From: Selenomonadaceae bacterium UBA2897
GTDB lineage: Bacteria > Bacillota > Negativicutes > Selenomonadales > Selenomonadaceae
NCBI GenBank assembly: GCA_002350105.1
Contig: DEDT01000029.1
Span: forward strand, 31,428 to 64,630
Direction: 5' to 3'
DNA: 33,203 nucleotides
In this document: positions 14,450 to 22,505 of the stretch, piece after piece
Numbering within the stretch: position 1 is the stretch's first letter
Layout of the letters: every line of letters begins with the position of its first letter
Program-made: the position numbers and the translations under genes
Notes under the pieces: model-generated
What the model saw: the letters and a program-made list of their open reading frames with translations, nothing else
Told to the model about the DNA's origin: nothing
The model's database searches: none

Positions 14450-14964
14450 TAATCCTCTTTCTTCAGCCAGTCCAGATCGGACGCGAACTTCTTTTCCTTT
14501 TCCGTATAGGAAACATTGACGTTGCTGGGCGCGCAGAGATAGACGTTATGACCGACCTTCTTGATATCGCCATCGAGCGCATAGGTCGTGCCCATGGCGA
14601 AATCGATGATGCGGTTGACGTCTGCGGGATCCGTGTGCTCAAAGTTGATCACGACCGGCTTGCGCTCCCGCAGGTTGTTGGCCACGAGCGGGGAATCGTC
14701 GAAGTTCTTCGGCTCGATGACGACGACCTTCATCTTGTAGTTCGTGACCACATTTTCCTTGCTGTTATTGCTGTTCTGCGATGGATGGAAATTCACGACG
14801 TTGTGGTGCTCCTTGTTCTCCTGCATATGCCTCTTCGCTGCCTCTCGTTCCTCTGCTTCCTGACGTTCCAGATCATCCAGTCTGGCCTCTTCTTCGGCCA
14901 GCTTGCGCTCCTCCTCGCTGTCCACGAGGCCGATCTTGCCGCAAATTTTATCGATAACGCTCAT
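14449..14964 (-). CDS. sepF: Cell division protein SepF
   Basis: Membrane-associated partner of FtsZ that aligns protofilaments at the septum. 171 residues. The N-terminal amphipathic segment MSVIDKICGKIGLV is followed by a charged linker and then the SepF core (about 75-165): MKVVVIEPKNFDDSPLVANN, RKPVVINFEHTDPADVNRII and a DFAMGTTYALDGDIKKVG-type segment. The ATG at 14964 has GAGGAG 8 nt upstream; an in-frame GTG at 14973 is less likely. It follows yggS directly, as is usual in Firmicutes. Confidence 0.95.
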   Translation of the reverse strand: MSVIDKICGKIGLVDSEEERKLAEEEARLDDLERQEAEEREAAKRHMQENKEHHNVVNFHPSQNSNNSKENVVTNYKMKVVVIEPKNFDDSPLVANNLRERKPVVINFEHTDPADVNRIIDFAMGTTYALDGDIKKVGHNVYLCAPSNVNVSYTEKEKKFASDLDWLKKED

Positions 14965-14976
14965 TCCTGCCACTCC

Positions 14977-15669
14977 TCAATATTGCCGCGGACCAAATAT
15001 GGCCGTGCCCACTCGTACGATATTAGCCCCTTCTTCCACTGCAATACGATAATCATGGGTCATACCCATTGATAAATATTTTATATTCGACGCGGGCAGG
15101 GGAATCTCCTTTACCTTTTGGAAAATTTCATACATTTCATGGAACAGCGGTCGGCACGCCTCCACATCCTCATAGTTCGGCGCGATGCACATGAGACCCA
15201 CGAGATGCAGATGCGGCAGGCTGTCCACGAGCTCCAGCATTGGCCGCAGGTCTTCCTTGTAGACGCCCGACTTGCTCGCCTCTTTCGCGAGGTTGACCTG
15301 CACGAGCACGTCCTGCACCTTGCCCAGCTTGCCGGCTTCCTTATCCAGCGCACGGGCCAGATGCGGCGTATCCACCGAATGGATGAGGCTGAAATACTTC
15401 ACCGCGTATTTGGCCTTGTTCGTCTGCAGGTGGCCGATGAGGTGCCAGGTCACGTCGCGGTCCAGCACATCGTATTTGCCCATGGCCTCCTGGATGCGGT
15501 TCTCACCCACATCCGTCGCCCCGGCATCGATGGCCTCGCGCATGGCCGCCACATCGTGGTTCTTCGTAACGGCCACGAGCTGCACGGGCGCATCCTTGAG
15601 CACGCGCGTGCGGCGCGCCTTCGCCGCCTCGATCTCAGCCATGACCTGATGGAAATTTTCTGCTATCAT
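14977..15669 (-). CDS. yggS: YggS/YlmE family pyridoxal phosphate homeostasis protein
   Basis: Single-domain PLP-binding protein involved in vitamin B6 and amino-acid homeostasis, not a classical enzyme. With the ATG at 15669 (AGGAG 11 nt upstream) it has 230 residues and the PLP lysine falls at K36 in LVAVTKNHD, matching the position in E. coli YggS. Other family motifs are GATDVGENRIQEA, WHLIGHLQTNKAK and LSMGMTHDYRIAVEEGA. It sits between pgeF and sepF, the standard ylmD-ylmE-sepF order. Confidence 0.95.
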   Translation of the reverse strand: MIAENFHQVMAEIEAAKARRTRVLKDAPVQLVAVTKNHDVAAMREAIDAGATDVGENRIQEAMGKYDVLDRDVTWHLIGHLQTNKAKYAVKYFSLIHSVDTPHLARALDKEAGKLGKVQDVLVQVNLAKEASKSGVYKEDLRPMLELVDSLPHLHLVGLMCIAPNYEDVEACRPLFHEMYEIFQKVKEIPLPASNIKYLSMGMTHDYRIAVEEGANIVRVGTAIFGPRQY

Positions 15670-15702
15670 GATGCACACATCTCCTGGAATTAACGAGCAA
15701 TA

Positions 15703-16518
15703 TCAACGCAGCGCAATCACGGCGCCGAGTCGTCCCGTACGGCCGCCATCCGCACGATAGGAAAAATACCACTTGTGCTGGCAGGCCGTGCAGGTGTCGG
15801 CGCGGTCAATATTCGCCCGCGGCACGCCCGCATCGAGCAGCGCCTGCATGTTGGCCTGCCAGAGATCCACATGCGGCTTGCCATCCTGCTCATGGATAAT
15901 CTCCTGCTCATGGCCGGGGAAAGCCGCCGCGAACTTCGCGGCCACATTCTCTCCCACCTCGTAGCAACAGGGGCCGATGGCGGGGCCGATGCCCACGAGC
16001 AAGTCCGTGGGGTCTGTGTCGAACTCCTGTTCCATCCTGAGCACAGTCGCCTGCGCGATGCGCCCCACCGTGCCCTTCCAGCCCGCATGGGCGATGCCCA
16101 CGGCGCGCTTCTCCGTGTCGACGAAAAGGATGGGCGTGCAATCAGCGAAGCAGAGCAGCAGCGGCAACCCCGGCTCATTCGTGATCAGCGCATCCGTCTG
16201 CGGGATGCAGTCGCCGTACTCCTTCGCGCCGCGGCCAGACTCATCTTTTCCCACGCGCGCCACGTGGATGCCATGCACCTGCTCGGGCGTCACGAGCTGC
16301 TGCGCATTCAGGCCGATGGCCGCGAGGAAACGCCGCCGGTTTTCCCAGACCCTATCGGCATCATCCTGCACATGCAGGCCGAGGTTCAACGAGTCATATT
16401 TCCCCGTGCTCGCGCCGCCCAAGCGCGCCGAGATACCATGTATTGCCACGTCTTCGGGGAACGAATCGAAGCGTCCCCGCCAGATATTCTTTTGCAAATG
16501 GTCCAGCACATAGCTCAT
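15703..16518 (-). CDS. pgeF: Peptidoglycan editing factor PgeF (YlmD, laccase-domain family)
   Basis: Family formerly called polyphenol oxidase. The E. coli homologue YfiH/PgeF prevents misincorporation of serine in place of alanine in peptidoglycan precursors; purine nucleoside phosphorylase activity is also reported for the family. 271 residues from the ATG at 16518, which has AGGAGG 6 nt upstream (the in-frame ATG at 16524 abuts that site). Metal-binding motifs VHGIHV, CFADCTPIL and AHAGWKGT are intact. The D/C-rich C terminus (DTCTACQHKWYFSYRADGG) is family-typical. It lies between a radical SAM gene and yggS. Confidence 0.92.
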   Translation of the reverse strand: MSYVLDHLQKNIWRGRFDSFPEDVAIHGISARLGGASTGKYDSLNLGLHVQDDADRVWENRRRFLAAIGLNAQQLVTPEQVHGIHVARVGKDESGRGAKEYGDCIPQTDALITNEPGLPLLLCFADCTPILFVDTEKRAVGIAHAGWKGTVGRIAQATVLRMEQEFDTDPTDLLVGIGPAIGPCCYEVGENVAAKFAAAFPGHEQEIIHEQDGKPHVDLWQANMQALLDAGVPRANIDRADTCTACQHKWYFSYRADGGRTGRLGAVIALR

Positions 16519-16543
16519 GGCCATCCTCCTTATCTTTACGAAT

Positions 16544-18271
16544 TCAACAGACGCCGCAGCGATGACAGCCAGGGAAGCAGCGCAACGTCGGCTTCATGGC
16601 CGCCGCCTTCTGCAGTTCGTCGCGGATATATGTCTTCATGAAACCCATGTCGAGGTGATCCCATGGGAAGACCTCGCTGAGCGGGCGCTCGCGGTAGAGA
16701 TAGAATGCCGGGTCGAGCTTCAGCTCCTTCATGGCCCGCTTGAACGCCTTGCTGCCGCCCATTTCATGGGCGCGCAACAGCGCCTCGCCCACGCGCCGGT
16801 CGCCACGCGCGATCACGCCCTGGATGTAGGCTTCCTTCGGCGACTCGATGTTGACGATCATGTGCTTGCGCTTGCGCAGTGACTGTTCCAGCCTTTTCAG
16901 CTGCTTCGTCACCAGCTTGCGCTCGCCCATGGGCAACCACTGGAACGGCGTGAAGGGCTTGGGGATGAACGGGTTCACGGAGAGCGTCAGCGTGCCCTTA
17001 CTTCCCTTGCCCTCCATGTAATCCTTGACGCGGTTCGCGAGGTCGATGATGCCGTCGATATCCTCCTCGCGCTCATAGGGCAGGCCGACCATGATGTAGA
17101 GGCGGAAATTCCTGATGCCCGCCGCGACGCCGAGATCGATGGAGTGAAAGAGATGTTCCTCCTCGATGCCCTTGTTGATCACGGAGCGCATGCGTGAGGT
17201 GCCCGCCTCCGGAGCCAGCGTCAGCGTGCGCAGGCCGCTCTGCGCAAGGGAATCCACGAGCTCCGACGTCACGGAGTCCGCGCGGAACGAGGCCACGGAC
17301 ATCGTGAGTCCCTCGCCGAGGATAAAGCGGCAGAGCTCGTCGACCTCGGGATAGTCCGAGATGGCCGCGCCCATGAGGCCGACTTTCTTGCCGTACTGCT
17401 TCGCCTCGCGCACCTCCTGCTCCACCACGGCTAGCGAGCGGTTGCGCGGCACGCGGAAGCAATAGCCCGCCATGCAGAAGCGGCAGTGGCGGCCGCAGCC
17501 GCGCGCCGTCTCGATGAGGTAGAAGTTGAACTCCGTATCGTCCGTCACCACGACGGTATGCGCGGGCCACTGGTCGAGATCCTTCACGTACTGCCGATGC
17601 ACGACGGCCGGTACATCATCAGCCGTTGGCAGGACCTCCGCCACCGTGCCATCCTCATGGTAGGACACCTGATAGAGCGAGGGCACGTAGACGCCCGGCA
17701 CCTGCGCGAGGCGATGCAGCAGCGTCTCCTTGTCCGCGCCGTCGCGCAACGCCTGCTGGTACGTATCCATGAGCGCCGGCATGACGACTTCGCCCTCGCC
17801 GATGATGAAGGCATCCACCACGGCGGCCAGCGGCTCCGGATTGAACGTCGCGCAGGGCCCGCCCGCGATCACGAGCGGGTCGCGCTCACCGCGCTCCGCC
17901 GCCCGCAATTTGATCTTGCTCTGGCTGAGCATCGCCAGGAGGTTGAAGTAGTCCATCTCGAAGGAGAGCACGAAGGCCAGCAGCGGGAACTCATAGAGAG
18001 GCGTCTGCGTCTCCACCGTCATCACGGGGGTGCCCGTCGCCTCGTAGCGCGCCTGCTCCTGCCTATCCGGCTGGAAGGCCCGCTCGCAGGCGACATCGCC
18101 GCGCCGGTTCAGCAGATCATAGATGACATGCAGGCCGAGGTTCGACATGCCGACGTAGTAGGAATTCGGGTAGACAAGCGCGCAGCGGGTCCGCGTGCCC
18201 GCAGGGAAGATATAGTAACCCTGCTCAGCCGCCAGCCGCTGCTGCAGCTTTTTCCGCAATGCCCAGTCCAC
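16544..18271 (-). CDS. TIGR03960-like B12-binding-fold radical SAM protein
   Basis: 575-residue radical SAM protein with an N-terminal cobalamin-binding-like domain (about 20-190, e.g. YPNSYYVGMSNLGLHVIYDL) and a radical SAM core with the 4Fe-4S motif C259-x3-C263-x2-C266 (CGRHCRFCMAG). The last eleven residues, CFPGCHRCGVC, form a second cluster of four cysteines that could bind an extra Fe-S cluster or zinc. The family (TIGR03960) is widespread in Firmicutes and usually paired with a TIGR03936 partner encoded just downstream; no such partner gene is seen here. The GTG start has GGAGG 6 nt upstream. The substrate is unknown; a role in rRNA or tRNA modification is only speculation. Confidence 0.85.
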   Translation of the reverse strand: MDWALRKKLQQRLAAEQGYYIFPAGTRTRCALVYPNSYYVGMSNLGLHVIYDLLNRRGDVACERAFQPDRQEQARYEATGTPVMTVETQTPLYEFPLLAFVLSFEMDYFNLLAMLSQSKIKLRAAERGERDPLVIAGGPCATFNPEPLAAVVDAFIIGEGEVVMPALMDTYQQALRDGADKETLLHRLAQVPGVYVPSLYQVSYHEDGTVAEVLPTADDVPAVVHRQYVKDLDQWPAHTVVVTDDTEFNFYLIETARGCGRHCRFCMAGYCFRVPRNRSLAVVEQEVREAKQYGKKVGLMGAAISDYPEVDELCRFILGEGLTMSVASFRADSVTSELVDSLAQSGLRTLTLAPEAGTSRMRSVINKGIEEEHLFHSIDLGVAAGIRNFRLYIMVGLPYEREEDIDGIIDLANRVKDYMEGKGSKGTLTLSVNPFIPKPFTPFQWLPMGERKLVTKQLKRLEQSLRKRKHMIVNIESPKEAYIQGVIARGDRRVGEALLRAHEMGGSKAFKRAMKELKLDPAFYLYRERPLSEVFPWDHLDMGFMKTYIRDELQKAAAMKPTLRCFPGCHRCGVC

Positions 18272-18286
18272 GCAATCCCTCCCCGC

Positions 18287-18763
18287 TCAGCGTTTCTTTT
18301 CTTCCTGCTCTTTAGTCTGCTGCAAGTCCTTGAGTTCCTCCAGAAAATTGCCGATGTCGTCGAACTTGCGGTAGACAGAGGCGAAGCGGATATACGCCAC
18401 GCCATCGAAAGTCTTCAGCTTCTTCATCACGAGCTCGCCAATATCCGACGAAGGCACTTCCTGGACCATCGTATTGCGAATCTCGCGCTCGACTTCATTC
18501 ACCAGCGCATTGAGCCTTTCCATCGAGATATTGCGCTTCTGGCACGAACGGATGAGGCCCTGCAGAATCTTCTCCCGCTTGAAGGGCTCGCGGCGGCCAT
18601 CATGCTTGACCACCATGAGCGGCAGCTTCTCGATGACCTCATACGTCGTGAAACGGCGGCCGCAGGCCGGGCACTCGCGGCGGCGGCGGATGGTCGCACC
18701 GTCCTCTGCGGCGCGCGTGTCCACCACGCGGCTGTCCGGATGCTTGCAATAGGGACAATTCAT
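18287..18763 (-). CDS. nrdR: Transcriptional repressor NrdR
   Basis: 158-residue nucleotide-sensing repressor of ribonucleotide reductase genes. The N-terminal zinc ribbon is clear (MNCPYCKHPDSRVVDTR; ECPACGRRFTTYE), followed by an ATP-cone domain (VVKHDGRREPFKREKILQGL) that senses dATP/ATP. The ATG overlaps the ygiQ stop (ATGA). No NrdR box is evident next to it, and no nrd genes are in the window, so its targets are elsewhere. Confidence 0.97.
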   Translation of the reverse strand: MNCPYCKHPDSRVVDTRAAEDGATIRRRRECPACGRRFTTYEVIEKLPLMVVKHDGRREPFKREKILQGLIRSCQKRNISMERLNALVNEVEREIRNTMVQEVPSSDIGELVMKKLKTFDGVAYIRFASVYRKFDDIGNFLEELKDLQQTKEQEEKKR

Positions 18764-20688
18764 GCTTTGGGCCTCCTTTGCTGCCGCCGCTGCTTTCCTT
18801 GTGGCGGCTGTTTTTTCTTTGCCTTTGCGTTTCTATGTACGCCGGGCTTCGCCTTTGCCGGCTGCTTCCCCTGCGCAGCGTGCGTGCCCGATGCAGTATG
18901 CTTCTCCGGCCTTACGAGGCATTTGGGCCCGTAGCCGATCAGATCCTCGCGGTGCGCCAGCCGCAGTGCCTTACGCACGATGGGCTGGTTCTTCGGCAGC
19001 CAGAACTGCATGAGCGCCCGCTGCATGAGTTTTTCCTCATAGCTCTTGGCACACCAGACCTTCTCGCCCGTGAGCGGGTCGAGCCCAGTGTACCACATGC
19101 AGGTTGAGAGCGTGCCCGGCGTCGGGATGAAGTCCTGCACCTGCTGCGGATGGTAACCCATGTCGCGGATGAACTCCGCCAGCTCCACGGCGTCGCTGAG
19201 CTCGCAGCCCGGATGGCTCGACATGAAGTACGGCACGAGGTACTGCTTCTTGCCCAGCTTCTCGTTGATGCGCTGGAACCTCTTCACGAAGGAAAGGTAG
19301 ACCGCGCGGTCCGACTTGCCCATGCAATGCGTCACGCGGTCCGTGATGTGCTCGGGCGCGATCTTCAGCTGACCGCTCACGTGATATTTGCAAAGTTCCT
19401 CGAGGAAATCATCATGAGCCAGCATCAGGTAATCGAAGCGGATGCCCGAGCGCACGAAGACCTTCTTCACGCCCGGCAGGGCCCTGAGCTCCCTCAGCAG
19501 CTGGATGTAGTCGCTGTGGTCCGCCACGAGGTTGCGGCAGGGAATCGGCGACAGGCATGGCTTGCCGCGGCAGGTGCCGCGCTCCAGCTGTCCGTCGCAG
19601 GACGTGCGCCGGAAGTTCGCCGTGGGCCCGCCCACATCGTGGATATAGCCCTTGAAGCCCGGCATTTGCGTGAGGATTTTCGCCTCGCGCAGGATGGAGC
19701 GGTGGCTGCGGCGCTGGATGATGCGCCCTTCATGCGAGATAATCGCGCAGAAGTTGCAGCCGCCAAAACAGCCGCGATGGCTCACGAGGCTGAACTGCAC
19801 CTCGCGGATGGCCGGCACGCCGCCGTCCTTTTCGTAGATCGGATGGTAGGTGCGCATATAGGGCAGGTCGTAGATGGCGTCCATGCCCGCCTCATCGAGG
19901 GGCATGGATGGCTTGTTCTGCACCACGCACCACTCGTCGTTCTGCTGGGCGAGCCGCCGCCCGCGGATGGGGTCCTGCTCCAGATATTCCAGCTTAAACG
20001 CGGCCGCGAACTGTTCTTTGCTCGTCTTCACTGCCTGATACGACGGCAGTGCCTCGTAGTCCCAAACATAGTCGAAATTCGGCACACGGTAGCAGGTGCC
20101 CTGCACGTCCTGGATGTTCTCCACGGCCACGCCCTGCTGCAGATTCGCCGCGATCTCGACGATGGCCCGCTCCCCCATGCCGAAGATAAGCAAATCCGCC
20201 ATGCTGTCCACGAGGATGGAGCGGCGCACCTCATTCGACCAGTAATCGTAGTGCGCGAAGCGGCGCAGGCTGGCCTCGATGCCGCCGAGGATGATGGGTA
20301 CGTCCGGATAGAGCTCCCGCAGGCGGTTGCAATAGACGATGGTCGCCCGCTCAGGGCGACAGCCCGCGCGCCCGCCCGGCGAATAAGCATCATCGTGGCG
20401 CACCTTGCGCGCCGCCGTATACTTATTCAGCATCGAGTCCATATTGCCGGCAGAAACAAGAAACCCCAGCCGGGGCTTACCCAGACGATTGAAGTCCCGG
20501 GTTGAATGCCAGTCAGGCTGGGGGATGATACCCACTTTATAGCCGTGCGCCTCCAGCACGCGGCAGATGATGGCCGGGCCAAAACTCGGATGATCCACAT
20601 AGGCATCGCCGGAGATAAAGACAAAGTCCAGCTGCTCCCAGCCCCGCGCGGCCATATCCTCCCGGCTGATGGGTAGAAATGCTTGCAT
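18760..20688 (-). CDS. ygiQ: YgiQ family radical SAM protein
   Basis: 642-residue uncharacterised radical SAM protein of the YgiQ family (UPF0313). The N-terminal region includes FVFISGDAYVDHPSFGPAII; the 4Fe-4S motif is C307-x3-C311-x2-C314 in HRGCFGGCNFCAI. The conserved C-terminal domain has FIPTPGTLSTCMWYTGLDPL. The tail is Lys/Gln/Ala-rich and disordered. The ATG at 20688 overlaps the stop of the rodZ-like gene (TGATG); an in-frame TTG at 20691 is less likely. The substrate is not known. It overlaps nrdR by 4 nt downstream. Confidence 0.92.
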   Translation of the reverse strand: MQAFLPISREDMAARGWEQLDFVFISGDAYVDHPSFGPAIICRVLEAHGYKVGIIPQPDWHSTRDFNRLGKPRLGFLVSAGNMDSMLNKYTAARKVRHDDAYSPGGRAGCRPERATIVYCNRLRELYPDVPIILGGIEASLRRFAHYDYWSNEVRRSILVDSMADLLIFGMGERAIVEIAANLQQGVAVENIQDVQGTCYRVPNFDYVWDYEALPSYQAVKTSKEQFAAAFKLEYLEQDPIRGRRLAQQNDEWCVVQNKPSMPLDEAGMDAIYDLPYMRTYHPIYEKDGGVPAIREVQFSLVSHRGCFGGCNFCAIISHEGRIIQRRSHRSILREAKILTQMPGFKGYIHDVGGPTANFRRTSCDGQLERGTCRGKPCLSPIPCRNLVADHSDYIQLLRELRALPGVKKVFVRSGIRFDYLMLAHDDFLEELCKYHVSGQLKIAPEHITDRVTHCMGKSDRAVYLSFVKRFQRINEKLGKKQYLVPYFMSSHPGCELSDAVELAEFIRDMGYHPQQVQDFIPTPGTLSTCMWYTGLDPLTGEKVWCAKSYEEKLMQRALMQFWLPKNQPIVRKALRLAHREDLIGYGPKCLVRPEKHTASGTHAAQGKQPAKAKPGVHRNAKAKKKQPPQGKQRRQQRRPKA

Positions 20689-21533
20689 CAATTATCCTTC
20701 GTAAACGTCTTTTCCTCGACCTGGCCGGTCTTGCCGACCTTGCCCATGTCCTTGCCATTTACCGTCACGGAAGCGGCACCGGCATCGCCGAAAGTGATGA
20801 CCATCTTGTCATCAGCCTTCCACTCCATGCTCTTGCCCTTCTCGATGGTGCCCTCATAGATGGTCTTGCCATCGGCCTTGACGGACGTCCAGCAACGGTT
20901 CGAGAACTCGGCCCTGACCTCGACGCCCTCGGACTTCTTCTCCGGCGCGGCTGCCGGGGCCTGCTCCTGCGGCGCGGGCTTAGCCGCCTGCTGCGTCTTT
21001 GGGGCCTGCGGTGCCGGTGCCTGCTGATCATCACTGCTCAGCAGGAAGAACGCCCCCGCGCCCACGACGATCACGACGACGAGCGCCAGCAGCATGTTCT
21101 GGCGGCGATGCGCCGCATTGACCCGCTGCTCGAAGTCCGCCCCCGTGGAGAAACTGCTGCCGTAACTCTGTTTGCGTCGCGGTGCCGGCTGGCGCGGCTG
21201 CGGTGCCGGCTGGCGCGGCTGCGGTGCCTCACGCTCCACCGTCTGCTGCGCCGCCCGCGCCTTCTCTTCATCGGCTTTGACCTGTTCCTGGGCCGCAAGC
21301 TTCTCCGGATTATTCTCCTGCATGTACTGCTTCACCAATGCATTGGCGTCCAGCTTGAGGAAATTCGCATAGCTGCGGATAAAGCCCTTCGTGTAGGCCT
21401 CGCCCGGCAGTTTATCGAATTCGCCTTTTTCAATACTCTCTATATAAAGGGCACGGATACTCGTGCCTTTCTCTATATCCTTAATGGTGAGATTCTGTTT
21501 TTCGCGTTCCTGACGCAGCGCATCGCCTGTCAT
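20688..21533 (-). CDS. rodZ: RodZ-like membrane protein with N-terminal HTH
   Basis: 281 residues: HTH_25-type domain (about 3-70, LRQEREKQNLTIKDIEKGTS), a charged and Pro/Gln-rich linker (about 75-140), one membrane helix (about 146-166, LLALVVVIVVGAGAFFLL) and a C-terminal DUF4115 domain (about 203-281). This is the RodZ arrangement; RodZ links MreB to the envelope in rod-shaped cells. No mreB is in the window, so the role in shape is inferred from architecture. A 21-bp tandem duplication sits in the linker. AGGAGG lies 12 nt before the ATG. First gene of the long minus-strand unit reaching to 8147. Confidence 0.85.
   Translation of the reverse strand: MTGDALRQEREKQNLTIKDIEKGTSIRALYIESIEKGEFDKLPGEAYTKGFIRSYANFLKLDANALVKQYMQENNPEKLAAQEQVKADEEKARAAQQTVEREAPQPRQPAPQPRQPAPRRKQSYGSSFSTGADFEQRVNAAHRRQNMLLALVVVIVVGAGAFFLLSSDDQQAPAPQAPKTQQAAKPAPQEQAPAAAPEKKSEGVEVRAEFSNRCWTSVKADGKTIYEGTIEKGKSMEWKADDKMVITFGDAGAASVTVNGKDMGKVGKTGQVEEKTFTKDN
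21181..21222. repeat. 21-bp perfect tandem duplication in the rodZ-like gene
   Basis: Two identical 21-bp units (21181-21201 and 21202-21222) followed by six more matching bases. They encode PQPRQPA twice in the linker ahead of the membrane helix. The unit is a multiple of three, so the frame is preserved. Confidence 0.9.
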
Positions 21534-21591
21534 GATGCTAAACGACCTCCTGCTTAGTTAAAATTCATAAAATAATATCTTCACTTGTAAC

Positions 21592-21620
21592 ATTATACAC
21601 AAAAAGGGCACGAGAGTAAA
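21592..21620 (-). promoter_or_regulatory. Promoter of the rodZ-to-cyclase unit
   Basis: Minus strand TTTACT (21615-21620), 17 bp, TATAAT (21592-21597), about 58 bp before the rodZ-like start. The -35 lies in the loop and stem of the aroE terminator, so the two elements share DNA. Confidence 0.65.
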
Positions 21621-21634
21621 CCTCCCGCGCCCTT
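21600..21634 (-). terminator. Terminator of pncB-aroE
   Basis: 13-bp stem with two G-T pairs (21622-21634 with 21604-21616), 5-nt loop, followed on the minus strand by TTTTT. It starts 17 bp after the aroE stop. Confidence 0.85.
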
Positions 21635-21650
21635 CGCGCAATAAAAACCG

Positions 21651-22505
21651 TTATTCCAACAGCAAAGCCCGATGCAGCGCCTGCTGCATGACCTGCAAAT
21701 CCGGCTGGACACCGGTCCAGTAATACAGCGAAGCCGCTCCCTGACCGGCCAGCATATATTCACCATTCAGCGTCCGGTGGCCGTGCTCACGCGCCTGCCG
21801 CAGGAAGAGCGTTTCCTCCGGCGTGTAGATAATGTCATAGACAAAGGCAGTGGGCAGTACCGCCTGCCAGTCGACGGGCGGTGCCGCATCCACCTTCGGG
21901 GCCATCCCCAAAGGCGTCGTATTGATGAGCAGGTCAGCCTCGCCCAGCGCCTGCTGAAAAAGCTCGCTATGCCACTCAGCCGTCACGACTGCGCCATAGG
22001 CCGCAAAGTCTTTGGCGAGCGGCGCAATCTTCGCGGGGTTGCGCGCACCGATGGTCACGCGGGACGCGCCGTGCTGCAGCAGTCCCCAGATGACCGCGCG
22101 CGCCGCGCCGCCACCACCCAGCATGACGACTTTTTTGCCCTGCACATCAAAGCCCGCCTGCTGCAGGCCCATGATGGCCCCGACGCAGTCCGTATTGTAT
22201 CCCGTCAAATGGCCGCCATCGTTGACCACCGTATTCACGGCACCGATGGTGCGCGCCGCCTCGTCAATATCGTCCAGCAGCGGCATGATGGCCTGCTTGT
22301 GCGGAATCGTGACATTCCAGCCGCGGAACTGCAGGGCCTTCAGTCCCGCCACCGCCTGCGGCAGCTCCCCGGGCTTCACGGGCAGCGCGATATAGGCGTA
22401 GTCGAGGCCCGCTGCCTCGATGGCCGCCATCTGGATGACCGGCGAGAGGGAATGCGCGATGGGCCAGCCCATGACGCCGAGATTTTTCGTCGTTCCCGTC
22501 AACAT
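21651..22505 (-). CDS. aroE: Shikimate dehydrogenase
   Basis: NADPH-dependent reduction of 3-dehydroshikimate in aromatic amino-acid synthesis. 284 residues with the substrate motif PIAHSLSPVIQ, the catalytic-lysine region WNVTIPHKQAIMPLLDD, NTVVNDGG and the Rossmann loop GGGGAARAV. The ATG overlaps the pncB stop by one base (TGATG), so it is translationally coupled to an NAD-salvage gene. No other shikimate gene is near. Confidence 0.95.
   Translation of the reverse strand: MLTGTTKNLGVMGWPIAHSLSPVIQMAAIEAAGLDYAYIALPVKPGELPQAVAGLKALQFRGWNVTIPHKQAIMPLLDDIDEAARTIGAVNTVVNDGGHLTGYNTDCVGAIMGLQQAGFDVQGKKVVMLGGGGAARAVIWGLLQHGASRVTIGARNPAKIAPLAKDFAAYGAVVTAEWHSELFQQALGEADLLINTTPLGMAPKVDAAPPVDWQAVLPTAFVYDIIYTPEETLFLRQAREHGHRTLNGEYMLAGQGAASLYYWTGVQPDLQVMQQALHRALLLE

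Noticed and set aside
19150..20505. Plus-strand open frame of about 450 codons antisense to ygiQ
   Set aside because: Shadow of a GC-rich gene; composition is artefactual (His/Arg/Ala-rich).
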